Counted from the stretch's first letter, positions 23,108 to 32,581 are shown. The stretch is DNA of 36,072 nt from Streptomyces sp. S3(2020) (GCF_013044505.1 NZ_JABERD010000094.1:1-36072); one strand, 5' to 3'. Notes: a model not told the origin generated them from the letters alone. Numbers and translations: made by a program.

Positions 23108-23985
23108 CGGCCACCGCCGTACGAGTGGACTCGGCGCCGACCGCTGCGAAGCGGCGGCGCCGGTCCCTCGGCTGGCTCGCCGTGGTCCCGCTGCTCGCGT
23201 TCGTCGCGCTCGCCTTCGGGTTTCCCGCCTGGGCGATCCTGGACGGGGCGTTCACCGCCAAGGACACGGGTGCGTTCAGCACGGCCAACCTGACCGCCTC
23301 GGTGCAGGGCGCCTACCTCACCGCCCTCCTCGGCAGCGTCAAGCTGTCCGCCGTCTCCGCGGTGCTCTCGGCAGCCCTCGGACTGCCGCTCGCCCAGGCC
23401 GTCGTGACCTCCCGGCACCGGGCGCTGCGCGAGGCCGTCCTCACCGCCTCCGGCGTCCTCGCCAACTTCGGCGGCGTCCCGCTGGCCTTCGCCTTCGTCG
23501 CCACCCTCGGCAACGCCGGTGTGCTGACACGGCACTTCGGCCTCACGGACAAGGGCTGGGACCTCTACAGCTTCTGGGGACTGGTGATCGTCTACCTCTA
23601 CTTCCTCATCCCGCTGATGGTCCTCACCATCACCCCGGCCCTGGAGGGGCTGCGCGTCCAGTGGCGCGAGGCCGCGCAGAACAACGGGGCGACCCCCGCG
23701 CAGTACTGGCTCCACGTCGCCCTGCCCGTCCTCGCGCCCTCGCTGCTCGGCGGGCTCGTGCTGCTCTTCGGCACCGCCTTCGCCGCGTACGCCACCGCCG
23801 CCGCGATCGTGGGCAGCTCCATCCCGCTGATCACCCTCCAGATCGCCGACGCGCTCTCCGGCAACGTGCTCGTGGGCCAGGAGAACGTGGCGCTCGCCCT
23901 CAGCCTCGACATGGTCCTCATCGCGGGCCTGGTCATGGCCGTGTACCTGCCCCTGCAACGACGGAGCGCGCGATGGCTCGCCTGA
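23104..23985 (+). CDS. ABC importer permease 1
   Basis: A 293-aa inner-membrane permease with six predicted TM segments. The EAA loop that contacts the ATPase is visible (QWREAAQNNGATPAQYWLHVALPVLAPSL, ~181-209). It overlaps the binding-protein gene (ATGA-type, 23104) and the next permease by 13 bp, so translation is coupled. It pairs with permease 2 as a heterodimer. Confidence 0.9.
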   Translation: MTATAVRVDSAPTAAKRRRRSLGWLAVVPLLAFVALAFGFPAWAILDGAFTAKDTGAFSTANLTASVQGAYLTALLGSVKLSAVSAVLSAALGLPLAQAVVTSRHRALREAVLTASGVLANFGGVPLAFAFVATLGNAGVLTRHFGLTDKGWDLYSFWGLVIVYLYFLIPLMVLTITPALEGLRVQWREAAQNNGATPAQYWLHVALPVLAPSLLGGLVLLFGTAFAAYATAAAIVGSSIPLITLQIADALSGNVLVGQENVALALSLDMVLIAGLVMAVYLPLQRRSARWLA

Positions 23986-24785
23986 ACCTGTGGCGGTGGG
24001 GCGTCTGGGGCCTCGCCGGGCTGTACTTCCTGGTGCCGCTCGCCGCGTCGATCGTCTTCACGGTCGACGTGCCGGGGCAGGGCGTCACCTTCGACGCCTA
24101 CACGCAGATCTTCTCCGCCGACGGCTTCACCTCCAGCCTGCTGCTCTCGCTGGAGCTGGCCGTCGTGACGATCGCCGTCGTCCTGCTGCTGATGGTGCCC
24201 GCCATGGTGGCGCTACGACTCGGTTCGCCGAAGCTCCGGCCGGTCGTCGAGGTGGTGTGCCAACTGCCGCTGGTGGTACCGCCGATCGCGTTGGTGGCCG
24301 GCATCATCACGGTCCTGAAGTGGGGGCCCGAACACCTCTCGCGCACCCCGCTGTTCCAGACGTTCGTGGCGATCCAGAACCCGGACTTCCCCGTCGTGCT
24401 GGTCCTGGCGTACGTCGTGATGGCCCTGCCCTTCGTGCATCGCGCCCTGGACGCCGGACTGCGCGCGGTCGACGTCCGCACCCTCGTCGAGGCCGCCCGC
24501 AGCTGCGGGGCGAGCTGGCCGCAGGCGCTGGTCCAGGCGGTACTGCCCAATCTGCGGGGCGCTCTCCTCAACTCCTCCTTCCTCACGCTGGCGTTGGTGC
24601 TCGGTGAGTTCACGGTCGCCCAGCTGCTCGGCTTCCAGCCCTTCGCCGTGTGGATCGTGAACGTCAGCGGCTCGCAGGCCCAGCTCTCCGTCGCCGTGTC
24701 CGTGCTCAGCCTGCTCGTGACGTGGGTGCTGCTCCTCGTCCTGGCCGGTCTCGGCGGACGCGCCCGAACTACTTCCCGGGGATGA
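23973..24785 (+). CDS. ABC importer permease 2
   Basis: A 270-aa inner-membrane permease with six TM segments and an EAA loop (VEAARSCGASWPQALVQAVLPNLRGALL). The ATG at 23973 is inside the end of permease 1; the reading frame upstream of it is meaningless. Its TGA overlaps the ATPase ATG (ATGA, 24782-24785). Confidence 0.9.
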   Translation: MARLNLWRWGVWGLAGLYFLVPLAASIVFTVDVPGQGVTFDAYTQIFSADGFTSSLLLSLELAVVTIAVVLLLMVPAMVALRLGSPKLRPVVEVVCQLPLVVPPIALVAGIITVLKWGPEHLSRTPLFQTFVAIQNPDFPVVLVLAYVVMALPFVHRALDAGLRAVDVRTLVEAARSCGASWPQALVQAVLPNLRGALLNSSFLTLALVLGEFTVAQLLGFQPFAVWIVNVSGSQAQLSVAVSVLSLLVTWVLLLVLAGLGGRARTTSRG

Positions 24786-25843
24786 CCATGAAGACGCCAG
24801 AGAAAGCGGCCACCGTCGAATTCCGGGGCCTGCGCAGGGAGTTCGGTCCGACCGTCGCCCTCGACGGACTCGACCTGACCGTCCAGCCGGGTGAGCTCCT
24901 CGCCCTGCTCGGCCCCTCCGGCTGCGGCAAGACCACCGCGCTGCGCATGCTCGCGGGCTTCGAACACCCCGACGCCGGCGAGGTGCTGGTGGACGGCGAG
25001 GACGTCACCCGGGTGCCGGCCCACCGCCGTGACGCCGGGATGGTCTTCCAGTCGTACAGCCTCTTCCCGCATCTCGACGCGGTCGACAACGTGGCCTTCG
25101 GGCTGCGGATGCGGAAGGTGCGGCCGGCCGAACGGCGGGCGCGTGCCGTGGAGTTGCTGGAGCTCGTCGGCCTCGCCGACAAGGGCGGGCGCTTCCCGCA
25201 CGAGCTCTCCGGCGGCCAGCAGCAGCGCGTCGCGCTGGCCCGGGCGCTCGCCCTGCGCCCCCGCGTGCTGCTCCTCGACGAACCGCTGTCGGCGCTCGAC
25301 GCCAAGGTGCGGCTCACCCTGCGCGAGGAGATCCGGCGGCTCCAGCAGGAGCTCGGCATCACCACCCTGTTCGTGACCCACGACCAGGAGGAGGCCCTGT
25401 CGATGGCGGACCGGGTCGCGGTGATGCACGCCGGGCGGCTCGAACAGTGCGCGGCCCCGGCCGAGTTGTACGGCCGACCGGCCACCGCCTTCGTCGCCGA
25501 GTTCGTGGGGACGATGAGCCGGATCCCGGGACGGGTGGGCGACGGTGCCGTGGACGTGCTCGGGCAGCGGCTGCCCGTGGACGGGCCGGTGCCCGCGGCG
25601 GCCGAGGTGGACGTGCTGGTGCGGCCCGAGGCCGTCCGGGTCACCGCCGAGGACGACGGCAAGGCGCGGGTGGTCGCCACGTCCTTCCTGGGCGCGACCG
25701 TCCGGATCACCGTCCGGCTCGCCGACGGCACCGACGTGAAGGCCGACCTGCCCGCGCACGACGCGGCCGGGCTGGGGGCGGGCGCCGCGGTGAGCGTGGC
25801 ACTGCCCGAGCGGCCGGTGCTGGTCGCCGAACGTGGCCGCTGA
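24782..25843 (+). CDS. ABC importer ATPase with TOBE domain
   Basis: A 353-aa ATPase that powers the two permeases. Walker A GPSGCGKTT (44-52), Q-loop MVFQSYSLFPHLD, signature LSGGQQQRVALARAL, Walker B VLLLDEPLSALD and H-loop FVTHDQEEA are all intact. A C-terminal TOBE/regulatory domain (~240-350) is typical of the CUT1/PotA/FbpC group. The start at 24782 overlaps the permease stop. Confidence 0.94.
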   Translation: MTMKTPEKAATVEFRGLRREFGPTVALDGLDLTVQPGELLALLGPSGCGKTTALRMLAGFEHPDAGEVLVDGEDVTRVPAHRRDAGMVFQSYSLFPHLDAVDNVAFGLRMRKVRPAERRARAVELLELVGLADKGGRFPHELSGGQQQRVALARALALRPRVLLLDEPLSALDAKVRLTLREEIRRLQQELGITTLFVTHDQEEALSMADRVAVMHAGRLEQCAAPAELYGRPATAFVAEFVGTMSRIPGRVGDGAVDVLGQRLPVDGPVPAAAEVDVLVRPEAVRVTAEDDGKARVVATSFLGATVRITVRLADGTDVKADLPAHDAAGLGAGAAVSVALPERPVLVAERGR

Positions 25844-25916
25844 CGGCCCTACGAACCACCGGTCCCCCCACACACCGGAATGCCAACCACTGACCCCCCA
25901 CAGGAAAGAGACCGTC

Positions 25917-27323
25917 GTGACCCGACTCCCGCTCCAGGCCGTCCTGTTCGACATGGACGGCACGCTCGTCGACACCGAGCGGCTGTGGTGGGAGGCGGTG
26001 GAACAGGTGGCCGGGCGGACCCTGACCGAGGCGGACCGGCCGGAGGTGCTCGGCCGCGCGGTCGAGGACACCGCCGGCTGGCTGTCCGCGGCCACGGGCA
26101 CCCCGGCCGGTGAGCTGGCGGACGTACTGCACCGGGAGTTCGCCGACCGCGTCCGCACCGGCATCGTGCCCCGCCCCGGCGCGCTCGGCCTGCTGCGCGC
26201 CCTGGCCCGCGAGGGGGTGCCCACCGCCCTGGTCACCGCCTCCCCGAGAGCGGTCGCCGACACGGTGCTCGCCTCGCTCGGCGCCGAGCACTTCGCCGTC
26301 TCCGTGACCGCCGACGACACACCCCGCACCAAGCCCGCCCCCGACCCCTACCTCGCCGCCTGCCGGGCCCTGGGCGTCGACCCCGCCGCCTGCGTGGCCG
26401 TCGAGGACACGGAGACCGGGGTGGCCTCCGCCGAGGCCGCCGGATGCGCGGTGCTCGCCGTGCCCTCGCTCGCGCCGATCGAGGCCGCGCCGGGCCGGAC
26501 CGTGCTGGCCGGACTGGAGGAGGTCACCGTCGAGCGGCTCCGCTCCCTGCTGCCGTACCGGCTGCGCGTCATGACCTGGAACCTCTGGTACGGCGGCACC
26601 AAGGTTCACGACCACCGGGCCAAACAGCTCAAGGTCATCGCCGAGACCGGAGTGGACGTGGTCGGTCTCCAGGAGACGTACGGCACCGCCGCACAGGAGC
26701 TCGCCGAGGCCCTCGGCTGGCACCACCACCGGGCCGGGGTGAACCTGGGCGTCATCAGCCGCCACCCGATCACGGACACCTTCGGGGACCCGGAGGTCGG
26801 CTTCTACGGGGCGGCGGGTGTCCGCCTCCGGGTCGCCGACGGCGCCGAGGTGGACGTCTGGTCGGTCCACCTGGACTACGAGGAGTACGGGCCCTACGTG
26901 ACGTCGGCCGCCCACGAGGGCGTGCGGCTCGCCCAGATGCGGGACGCGCTCGACAGGATCGACGAGAGCGTGCCCGTCGCCCTCGTCGGCGACTTCAACA
27001 CCCCCTCGCACCTGGACTGGCCGGACATCGAGTGGCCGGTCACGAAGGCGGCCGAGGACGCGGGCTTCGCCGACTCCTACCGCCAGGCCCACCCGGACCC
27101 CGTCGCGGAGCCCGGTCACACCTGGTCGCCGGTCCAGGCCGCGCCGGAGCCGCAGGACCGGATCGACTTCGTGCTGCACCGCGGGCTGCGGGTCCTCGAC
27201 TCCCGGACCTACGTCAGCGGTACCCCCCGGACCTGGCCCGATGTCGAGGACAACGACTGGCCTTCCGACCACGCCGCCGTGATCACCACTTTCTCGCTGG
27301 GCAGCGGGGCCGGGACTGTCTAG
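25917..27323 (+). CDS. Fused HAD phosphatase and EEP-family phosphodiesterase
   Basis: A 468-aa two-domain enzyme. Residues ~1-210 form a beta-phosphoglucomutase-like HAD phosphatase: D12-M-D14-G-T, a motif II threonine/serine in LVTAS, and KPAPDPY...VEDTETG. Residues ~215-462 form an endonuclease/exonuclease/phosphatase (EEP) domain: TWNLWYGG, GLQETYG, VGDFNTPSH and DWPSDHAAV supply the metal and catalytic residues. Acting in sequence, EEP would open a phosphodiester and HAD would release phosphate. It follows the ABC ATPase by 73 bp, so an imported phosphodiester is a natural substrate. The GTG at 25917 has AGGAAAG upstream. The substrate is unknown. Confidence 0.85.
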   Translation: MTRLPLQAVLFDMDGTLVDTERLWWEAVEQVAGRTLTEADRPEVLGRAVEDTAGWLSAATGTPAGELADVLHREFADRVRTGIVPRPGALGLLRALAREGVPTALVTASPRAVADTVLASLGAEHFAVSVTADDTPRTKPAPDPYLAACRALGVDPAACVAVEDTETGVASAEAAGCAVLAVPSLAPIEAAPGRTVLAGLEEVTVERLRSLLPYRLRVMTWNLWYGGTKVHDHRAKQLKVIAETGVDVVGLQETYGTAAQELAEALGWHHHRAGVNLGVISRHPITDTFGDPEVGFYGAAGVRLRVADGAEVDVWSVHLDYEEYGPYVTSAAHEGVRLAQMRDALDRIDESVPVALVGDFNTPSHLDWPDIEWPVTKAAEDAGFADSYRQAHPDPVAEPGHTWSPVQAAPEPQDRIDFVLHRGLRVLDSRTYVSGTPRTWPDVEDNDWPSDHAAVITTFSLGSGAGTV

Positions 27324-27368
27324 CATCGGTGTCATGACCTGGCGACATTGATCCACCAGCCGTGCCTC

Positions 27369-27384
27369 CCGAGGGCCGCCTCGG
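27369..27384 (+). terminator. Short hairpin between the fused hydrolase and the MFS gene
   Basis: CCGAGG-GCCG-CCTCGG (27369-27384), a perfect 6-bp stem with a 4-base loop, 45 bp after the fused gene's stop. It may mark the end of the importer operon. Confidence 0.35.
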
Positions 27385-27428
27385 ACGCCGTACCCACGAC
27401 GTCCGTATCGCCCCTCCGGGAAGGCCTC

Positions 27429-28631
27429 ATGACACTCTCACCCACACGTGTGCCCTCGACCGGCGTCCGCCGGCTGACGACCACGCTGTACGGCTACGCG
27501 TTCCTCGACGACTTCGTCCTGCTGTACCCGGTGTACGCGCTGCTCTTCGCCGACACCGGGATGTCGCTCTGGCAGATCTCCTCCCTGTTCGCCCTGTGGT
27601 CCGTCACCGCCGTGGTGCTGGAGGTCCCCTCGGGCGCTCTGGCGGACGCGGTCTCCCGACGGCTGCTCCTGTGGACCGGCCCGTTGTTCACCGCGGTCGG
27701 CTTCGCCCTGTGGGTGGTCGTCCCCGCGTACTGGGCCTTCGCGCTCGGGTTCGTCCTGTGGGGGGTCGGCGGGGCGCTCTGCTCCGGTTCCTTCGAGGCG
27801 CTGGCCTACGACGAGTTGGACCGGCTCGGCGCCGCCGACCGGTACGCGCGCGTGATGGGACGGGTGCGCGCGGCGCGGCTGGTGGCCACCATGGCGGCGA
27901 TCGGTCTCGCCGGGCCGGTGTTCGCGCTGGGTGGCTACCCGGCCGTGGGCGCGGGCAGCGTCCTGGCCTGTCTGCTGGCCGCCGCCGTCGCGACCCGGCT
28001 CCCGGAGCACCGGACGCGGCCGGAGGCCGGGGGCGACGGCTGGTGGACGACCCTGCGGACCGGACTGGCCGTGGTCCGCGAGGACCGTTCCGTACGCGGC
28101 GCCCTGCTGCTGATCCCCGCCGTCGCCGCGGTGTGGGGCGCGCTCGACGAGTACACGCCCCTGCTGGCCCGCGACACCGGCGTGGCCGAGACGACCGTGC
28201 CCTACCTGGTCCTGCTCGTGTGGACCCTCGTCACCGCTGCGAGCCTGCTCACCGGGCCCGCCGAACGCCTGGGCACCACCGGGACGGCGTGGCTGCTGGC
28301 GGGCTCCGCGCTCGCCCTGGCCGTCGGCGCCGGGTCCGGTACCCCGGCCGGCATCGCCCTCGTCGGCCTCGCCTTCGGCGGGTTCCAGCTGGCCGAGGTG
28401 CTCGCCGACGTCCGCCTCCAGCACCGTATCGACGAGTCCCGCCGGGCCACCCTCACCTCCGTCGCGAGCCTGGGCACGGAGCTGGTCACGGTCGCCGCGT
28501 TCGGCGCGTACGCCCTGCTGGGGACCACCGCGGCCCACGGCACGGTCTTCGTGGTGCTGGCGGTGCCGTACCTGGTGACGGCGCTGGTGCTGGCGTCGGC
28601 TGGAAGGCGGGCTGCCACGGCACGACCGTGA
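27429..28631 (+). CDS. Major facilitator superfamily transporter
   Basis: A 400-aa inner-membrane transporter with about 12 hydrophobic segments. VVLEVPSGALADAVSRRLLL, after TM2, is the MFS loop 2-3 motif (G-x-x-x-D-x-x-x-R-R). The branch is that of small drug-exporter-like MFS proteins; the substrate is unknown. The ATG at 27429 follows GGAAGG; the frame extends upstream without evidence. A strong terminator follows directly. Confidence 0.88.
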   Translation: MTLSPTRVPSTGVRRLTTTLYGYAFLDDFVLLYPVYALLFADTGMSLWQISSLFALWSVTAVVLEVPSGALADAVSRRLLLWTGPLFTAVGFALWVVVPAYWAFALGFVLWGVGGALCSGSFEALAYDELDRLGAADRYARVMGRVRAARLVATMAAIGLAGPVFALGGYPAVGAGSVLACLLAAAVATRLPEHRTRPEAGGDGWWTTLRTGLAVVREDRSVRGALLLIPAVAAVWGALDEYTPLLARDTGVAETTVPYLVLLVWTLVTAASLLTGPAERLGTTGTAWLLAGSALALAVGAGSGTPAGIALVGLAFGGFQLAEVLADVRLQHRIDESRRATLTSVASLGTELVTVAAFGAYALLGTTAAHGTVFVVLAVPYLVTALVLASAGRRAATARP

Positions 28632-28634
28632 AGT

Positions 28635-28672
28635 CCTCCGCCCTCCTTTGACCTTCCTGAAGGGGGCGGAGG
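28635..28672 (+). terminator. Terminator after the MFS gene
   Basis: CCTCCGCCC (28635-28643) and GGGCGGAGG (28664-28672) form a perfect 9-bp stem starting 4 bp after the stop. It separates the MFS gene from davAB. Confidence 0.6.
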
Positions 28673-28881
28673 TGACGCACTTCGGCAGGTCCTCCGGGCC
28701 CAGGTCGCCGCACTGCTGGAGAGGCGGACGGGAGGGTGCGCAACGAATCGCCGCCCCGCCCCGCGCGGACGCAACAAACCGCTTACCGGCGCGCAACGGC
28801 TCCTTCTTGTCCGCCCTGGTCAGCCCGCCGTACCGTCTAGGTGGCCCCCACATCCACCCTTTCGCCCCGGTGAGGACACGC

Positions 28882-29670
28882 ATGCGTACCGCCCTGCTCC
28901 AGAGCTCCGGCCGCCCCGGCTCGGTCGTCGAGAACCTCAAGGTCCTCGACGAGGCCGCGGGCCGTGCCGCAGCCGCGGGCGCCGGACTGCTGGCCGCGCC
29001 GGAGATGTTCCTCACCGGGTACGCCATCGGCGACGACATCGCCCGCCTCGCGCAGCCGGCCGACGGGGACACCGCGGACGCGGTCGCGGAGATCGCCGGG
29101 CGGCACCGGGTCGCCATCGCCTACGGCTACCCCGAGCGCGACGCGGGCGCGGTGTACAACTCCGCGCAGCTCGTCTCCGCCGACGGCACCCGCCTCGCCA
29201 ACTACCGCAAGACCCACCTCTTCGGCTGCTTCGAGCGCGACCACTTCACCCCGGGCGAGCGCCACGTCGTACAGGCCGAGCTGAACGGCCTCCGCGTCGG
29301 CCTGCTGATCTGCTACGACGTCGAGTTCCCGGAGAACGTCCGCGCGCACGCCCTCGCGGGCACCGACCTGCTGATCGTCCCCACGGCGCAGATGCACCCG
29401 TTCCAGTTCGTCGCCGAGTCGATGATCCCGGTGCGCGCCTTCGAGAACCAGATGTACGTGGCGTACGTCAACAGGGTCGGCCGGGAAGGGGAGTTCGAGT
29501 TCGTCGGGCTGTCCGTACTCGCCGGGCCCGACGGGGTGGCCCGGGCCCGTGCCGGACGCGAGGAGCAACTGGTGTTCGCCGACGCCGACCCGGTCCTCCT
29601 CGCCGCCTCCCGCGAGGCCAACCCGTATCTGCTCGACCGGCGCCCCGAGCTCTACGGGTCCCCGGCCTGA
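28882..29670 (+). CDS. davA: 5-aminovaleramidase, nitrilase superfamily (DavA)
   Basis: Hydrolyses 5-aminovaleramide to 5-aminovalerate and ammonia, the second step of the lysine monooxygenase route. The catalytic triad is E41 (AAPEMFLTGY), K110 (NYRKTHLFG) and C144 (LLICYDVEFPEN). These segments match Pseudomonas DavA closely as I recall it (PEMFLTGYNIG, YRKTHLFGELDR, GLLICYDIEFPEN). The length of 262 aa fits DavA. The ATG at 28882 follows GTGAGG. davB follows after 50 bp. Had it stood alone I would have called it a generic amidase; the pairing decides it. Confidence 0.88.
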   Translation: MRTALLQSSGRPGSVVENLKVLDEAAGRAAAAGAGLLAAPEMFLTGYAIGDDIARLAQPADGDTADAVAEIAGRHRVAIAYGYPERDAGAVYNSAQLVSADGTRLANYRKTHLFGCFERDHFTPGERHVVQAELNGLRVGLLICYDVEFPENVRAHALAGTDLLIVPTAQMHPFQFVAESMIPVRAFENQMYVAYVNRVGREGEFEFVGLSVLAGPDGVARARAGREEQLVFADADPVLLAASREANPYLLDRRPELYGSPA

Positions 29671-29720
29671 GCGTCTGAGCGTCCCCCCGTCTTTTCGTAT
29701 TCGCTAGGAGTCCGTACCCC

Positions 29721-31436
29721 ATGACGTCCACGGTGCCCAACGCCGTCCAGCACGCCGACGCGCAGCAGCCGCCGATCACCATGTTCGGCCCGGACTTCCC
29801 GTACGCCTATGACGACTTCCTCGCCCACCCGGCGGGCCTCGGCCAGGTACCGGCGACCGAGCACGGCACCGAGGTCGCGGTGATCGGCGGCGGGCTCTCC
29901 GGCCTCGTGGCCGCGTACGAGCTGATGAAGATGGGCCTCAGGCCGGTCGTGTACGAGGCCGACCGGATCGGCGGCCGACTGCGGACCGTGGGCTTCGAAG
30001 GACCGGGCACCGAAGGCCTCACCGCCGAGATGGGCGCGATGCGCTTCCCGCCGTCCTCCACGGCGCTCCAGCACTACATCGACCTGGTGGACCTGAAGAC
30101 GCAGCCCTTCCCCAACCCCCTTGCGGAGGCGACCCCTTCGACGGTCGTGGACCTCAAGGGCGAGTCGCACTACGCCGAGACGGTCGACGACCTGCCGCAG
30201 GTCTACCGTGATGTCGCCGCGGCCTGGAACAAGTGCCTCGAGGACGGCGCCGACTTCTCCGACATGAACCAGGCCATGCGGGAGCGGGACGTCCCACGCA
30301 TCCGCGAGATCTGGGCGAAGCTCGTCGAGAAGCTCGACAACCAGACCTTCTACGGTTTCCTCTGCGACTCCGAGGCGTTCAAGTCCTTCCGGCACCGTGA
30401 GATCTTCGGCCAGGTCGGCTTCGGCACCGGCGGCTGGGACACCGACTTCCCCAACTCCATCCTGGAGATCCTGCGGGTCGTCTACACCGAGGCTGACGAC
30501 CACCACCGCGGTATCGTCGGCGGCTCCCAGCAACTGCCCCTCAGGCTCTGGGACCGCGCCCCCGAGAAGATCGTCCACTGGCCCTACGGCACCTCACTGG
30601 CGCAGCTGCACCCGAACGGCGAGCCCCGTCCGGCCGTGACCCGGCTGCACCGCACCGCCGGCAACGGGATCACGGTGACCGACGCCGACGGTGACATCCG
30701 CACCTACCGGGCGGCGGTCTTCACCGCCCAGTCCTGGATGCTGCTCTCCAAGATCGCCTGCGACGACTCGCTCTTCCCGATCGACCACTGGACGGCGATC
30801 GAGCGCACCCACTACATGGAGTCCAGCAAGCTCTTCGTACCCGTCGATCGGCCGTTCTGGCTGGACAAGGCCGTCGACGACAGCGGAAACCCGACCGGCC
30901 GGGACGTCATGTCGATGACCCTCACCGACCGTATGACCCGCGGGACTTACCTCCTCGACGACGGTCCGGACAAGCCGGCCACCATCTGCCTCTCCTACAC
31001 CTGGTGCGACGACAGCCTGAAGTGGCTGCCGCTGTCCGCGAACGAGCGGATGGAGGTCATGCTGAAGTCGCTCGGCGAGATCTACCCCAAGGTCGACATC
31101 AGGAAGCACATCATCGGCAACCCGGTGACGGTGTCCTGGGAGAACGAGCCCTACTTCATGGGCGCGTTCAAGGCCAACCTGCCCGGCCACTACCGCTACC
31201 AGCGGCGGCTGTTCACGCACTTCATGCAGGACCGGCTGCCCGAGGACAAGCGGGGCATCTTCCTCGCGGGCGACGACATCTCCTGGACGGCCGGCTGGGC
31301 CGAGGGCGCGATCCAGACGGCGCTGAACGCGGTGTGGGGGGTCATGCACCACTTCGGCGGGGCGACCGACGCGACGAACCCGGGGCCGGGCGACGTCTAC
31401 GACGAGATCGCTCCGGTGGAACTGCCGGAGGACTGA
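29721..31436 (+). CDS. davB: Lysine 2-monooxygenase, flavin amine oxidase family (DavB)
   Basis: FAD enzyme that oxidatively decarboxylates L-lysine to 5-aminovaleramide. The N-terminal ITMFGPDFPYAYDDFLAHPAGLG and the FAD motif VIGGGLSGLVAAYELMKMG (54-72) match Pseudomonas lysine 2-monooxygenase as recalled. So do REIFGQVGFGTGGWDTDFPN, MTLTDRMTRGTYL and the C-terminal GIFLAGDDISWTAGWAEGAI. The length is 571 aa. Tryptophan 2-monooxygenase and L-amino-acid oxidases are relatives and remain alternatives, but the davA neighbour favours lysine. The ATG at 29721 follows TAGGAGT. The 3' end overlaps the convergent membrane-protein gene by 40 bp. Confidence 0.88.
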   Translation: MTSTVPNAVQHADAQQPPITMFGPDFPYAYDDFLAHPAGLGQVPATEHGTEVAVIGGGLSGLVAAYELMKMGLRPVVYEADRIGGRLRTVGFEGPGTEGLTAEMGAMRFPPSSTALQHYIDLVDLKTQPFPNPLAEATPSTVVDLKGESHYAETVDDLPQVYRDVAAAWNKCLEDGADFSDMNQAMRERDVPRIREIWAKLVEKLDNQTFYGFLCDSEAFKSFRHREIFGQVGFGTGGWDTDFPNSILEILRVVYTEADDHHRGIVGGSQQLPLRLWDRAPEKIVHWPYGTSLAQLHPNGEPRPAVTRLHRTAGNGITVTDADGDIRTYRAAVFTAQSWMLLSKIACDDSLFPIDHWTAIERTHYMESSKLFVPVDRPFWLDKAVDDSGNPTGRDVMSMTLTDRMTRGTYLLDDGPDKPATICLSYTWCDDSLKWLPLSANERMEVMLKSLGEIYPKVDIRKHIIGNPVTVSWENEPYFMGAFKANLPGHYRYQRRLFTHFMQDRLPEDKRGIFLAGDDISWTAGWAEGAIQTALNAVWGVMHHFGGATDATNPGPGDVYDEIAPVELPED

Positions 31437-31846
31437 GCGACCGCCGTCCCGAGGGCCACCGGGCTGAGCACCAGGCCGCCGTACACGACCGGGTTCACCC
31501 AGCCCGGCACCAGTTCGGTTCCCTGCCCGGCCGAGGTGACGCACTCCACGCTGACCGGCAGGGCCATCCGCGTCACCACGTGGTCGCCGCGCGCACCGGC
31601 GGCCGCGCACATCTGGTCCGGGTCCAGGATGTAGAAGCCCCGCATGACGCCGTACGCGTACGCGCCGAGTGCGGCCGCGCCGGCGAGCACCGCCAGCAGT
31701 GCGCACGACGTGGCATCGGGCAGGCGCAGCCCGCTGCCGAGTTCCCGGTCGTAGGCGCGCTTGGCCAGCGCCAGCGCGGTGCCCGCGACCACGAACGGTG
31801 TCACGAGAGGTGCGAGGGTCAGGGTCAGGACGAGGAAAGCCGCCAC
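31397..31846 (-). CDS. Small membrane protein of unknown function
   Basis: A 149-aa protein with about three hydrophobic segments (near 1-28, 45-68 and 118-137). The segment between the last two contains cysteines (DQMCAAAG and VECVTSAG), probably outside the membrane and possibly disulfide-linked. It starts with GTG at 31846 and overlaps the 3' end of davB on the other strand by 40 bp. I do not recognise the family. Confidence 0.6.
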   Translation of the reverse strand: MAAFLVLTLTLAPLVTPFVVAGTALALAKRAYDRELGSGLRLPDATSCALLAVLAGAAALGAYAYGVMRGFYILDPDQMCAAAGARGDHVVTRMALPVSVECVTSAGQGTELVPGWVNPVVYGGLVLSPVALGTAVAQSSGSSTGAISS

Positions 31847-31894
31847 GTGTGACCAGACAGGCCCGGTGGTCGTCCGGTTCCCGGGCGGTCGGGA

Positions 31895-32581
31895 TCAGTC
31901 GGGCAGCGGGGTGAGCAGCATCCGTCCGGCGAACCCCACCGCCGTGTCCAGCCGCTCGGTGAACTCCCCGGCGACATCGGGCAGTCCGCGCAGCGCCCAC
32001 AGGGCCCGGGCCGCCGTCCAGGTGGCGTCCCGCGCCCGCTCCAGGCTCCACGCGCCGAGCAGATGGGTGAGCGGGTCGGCGATCTGGAGGAGGTCGGGGG
32101 CCGGCATCAGATCTTCGCGGATGCGCTCCTCCAACGAGACGAGGAGGTCGCCCACGCGGTCGAACTCGTCCTCCACGTCGACGGGTTCGCAGCCGAGCGT
32201 ACGACAGGTGTCCACGACGGCCAGCGCGAGATCGTGCCCGATGTGCGCGTTGATGCCCGCGAGCGCGAACTGAAGCGGGCGTACACCGGGATGCCGGCGG
32301 TACTGGAACAGGGGCCGCCAGCACGCGGGCGGACGGCGCTCGTCGGTCACCGTCTCGACCGCCTTCAGATACCGCTCGGCGAACCGCACGTCCAGCGTGA
32401 TCGCGGCCCGGGCGTCCGTGAACCGGCCCGTGTCGATGCCTCGGTCGACCGCCTCGGTGACGGCGAGGTAGACACGGTTGAAGACCGCGATCCCGTCCCG
32501 TTGCGGAAGCGCCTCGTCCAGGGCGCGCATCCGGGAGACGACGGCGTCGACGGGAGTGACGAACTGTTCCAACTGCGGCAT
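31895..32581 (-). CDS. DUF5995-family protein
   Basis: A 228-aa, mostly helical soluble protein found across actinobacteria with no known function. Typical segments are GIAVFNRVYLAVTEAV, ERYLKAVE, and WRPLFQYRRHPGVRPLQFALAGINAHIGHDLALAV, where conserved histidines and asparagines could bind a ligand or metal. The ATG is at 32581. It is divergent from the GH6 gene and downstream of nothing with an obvious link. Confidence 0.8.
   Translation of the reverse strand: MPQLEQFVTPVDAVVSRMRALDEALPQRDGIAVFNRVYLAVTEAVDRGIDTGRFTDARAAITLDVRFAERYLKAVETVTDERRPPACWRPLFQYRRHPGVRPLQFALAGINAHIGHDLALAVVDTCRTLGCEPVDVEDEFDRVGDLLVSLEERIREDLMPAPDLLQIADPLTHLLGAWSLERARDATWTAARALWALRGLPDVAGEFTERLDTAVGFAGRMLLTPLPD

Noticed and set aside
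24098..26332. 744-codon minus-strand frame over the importer genes
   Set aside because: Shadow of three plus-strand genes with complete motifs.
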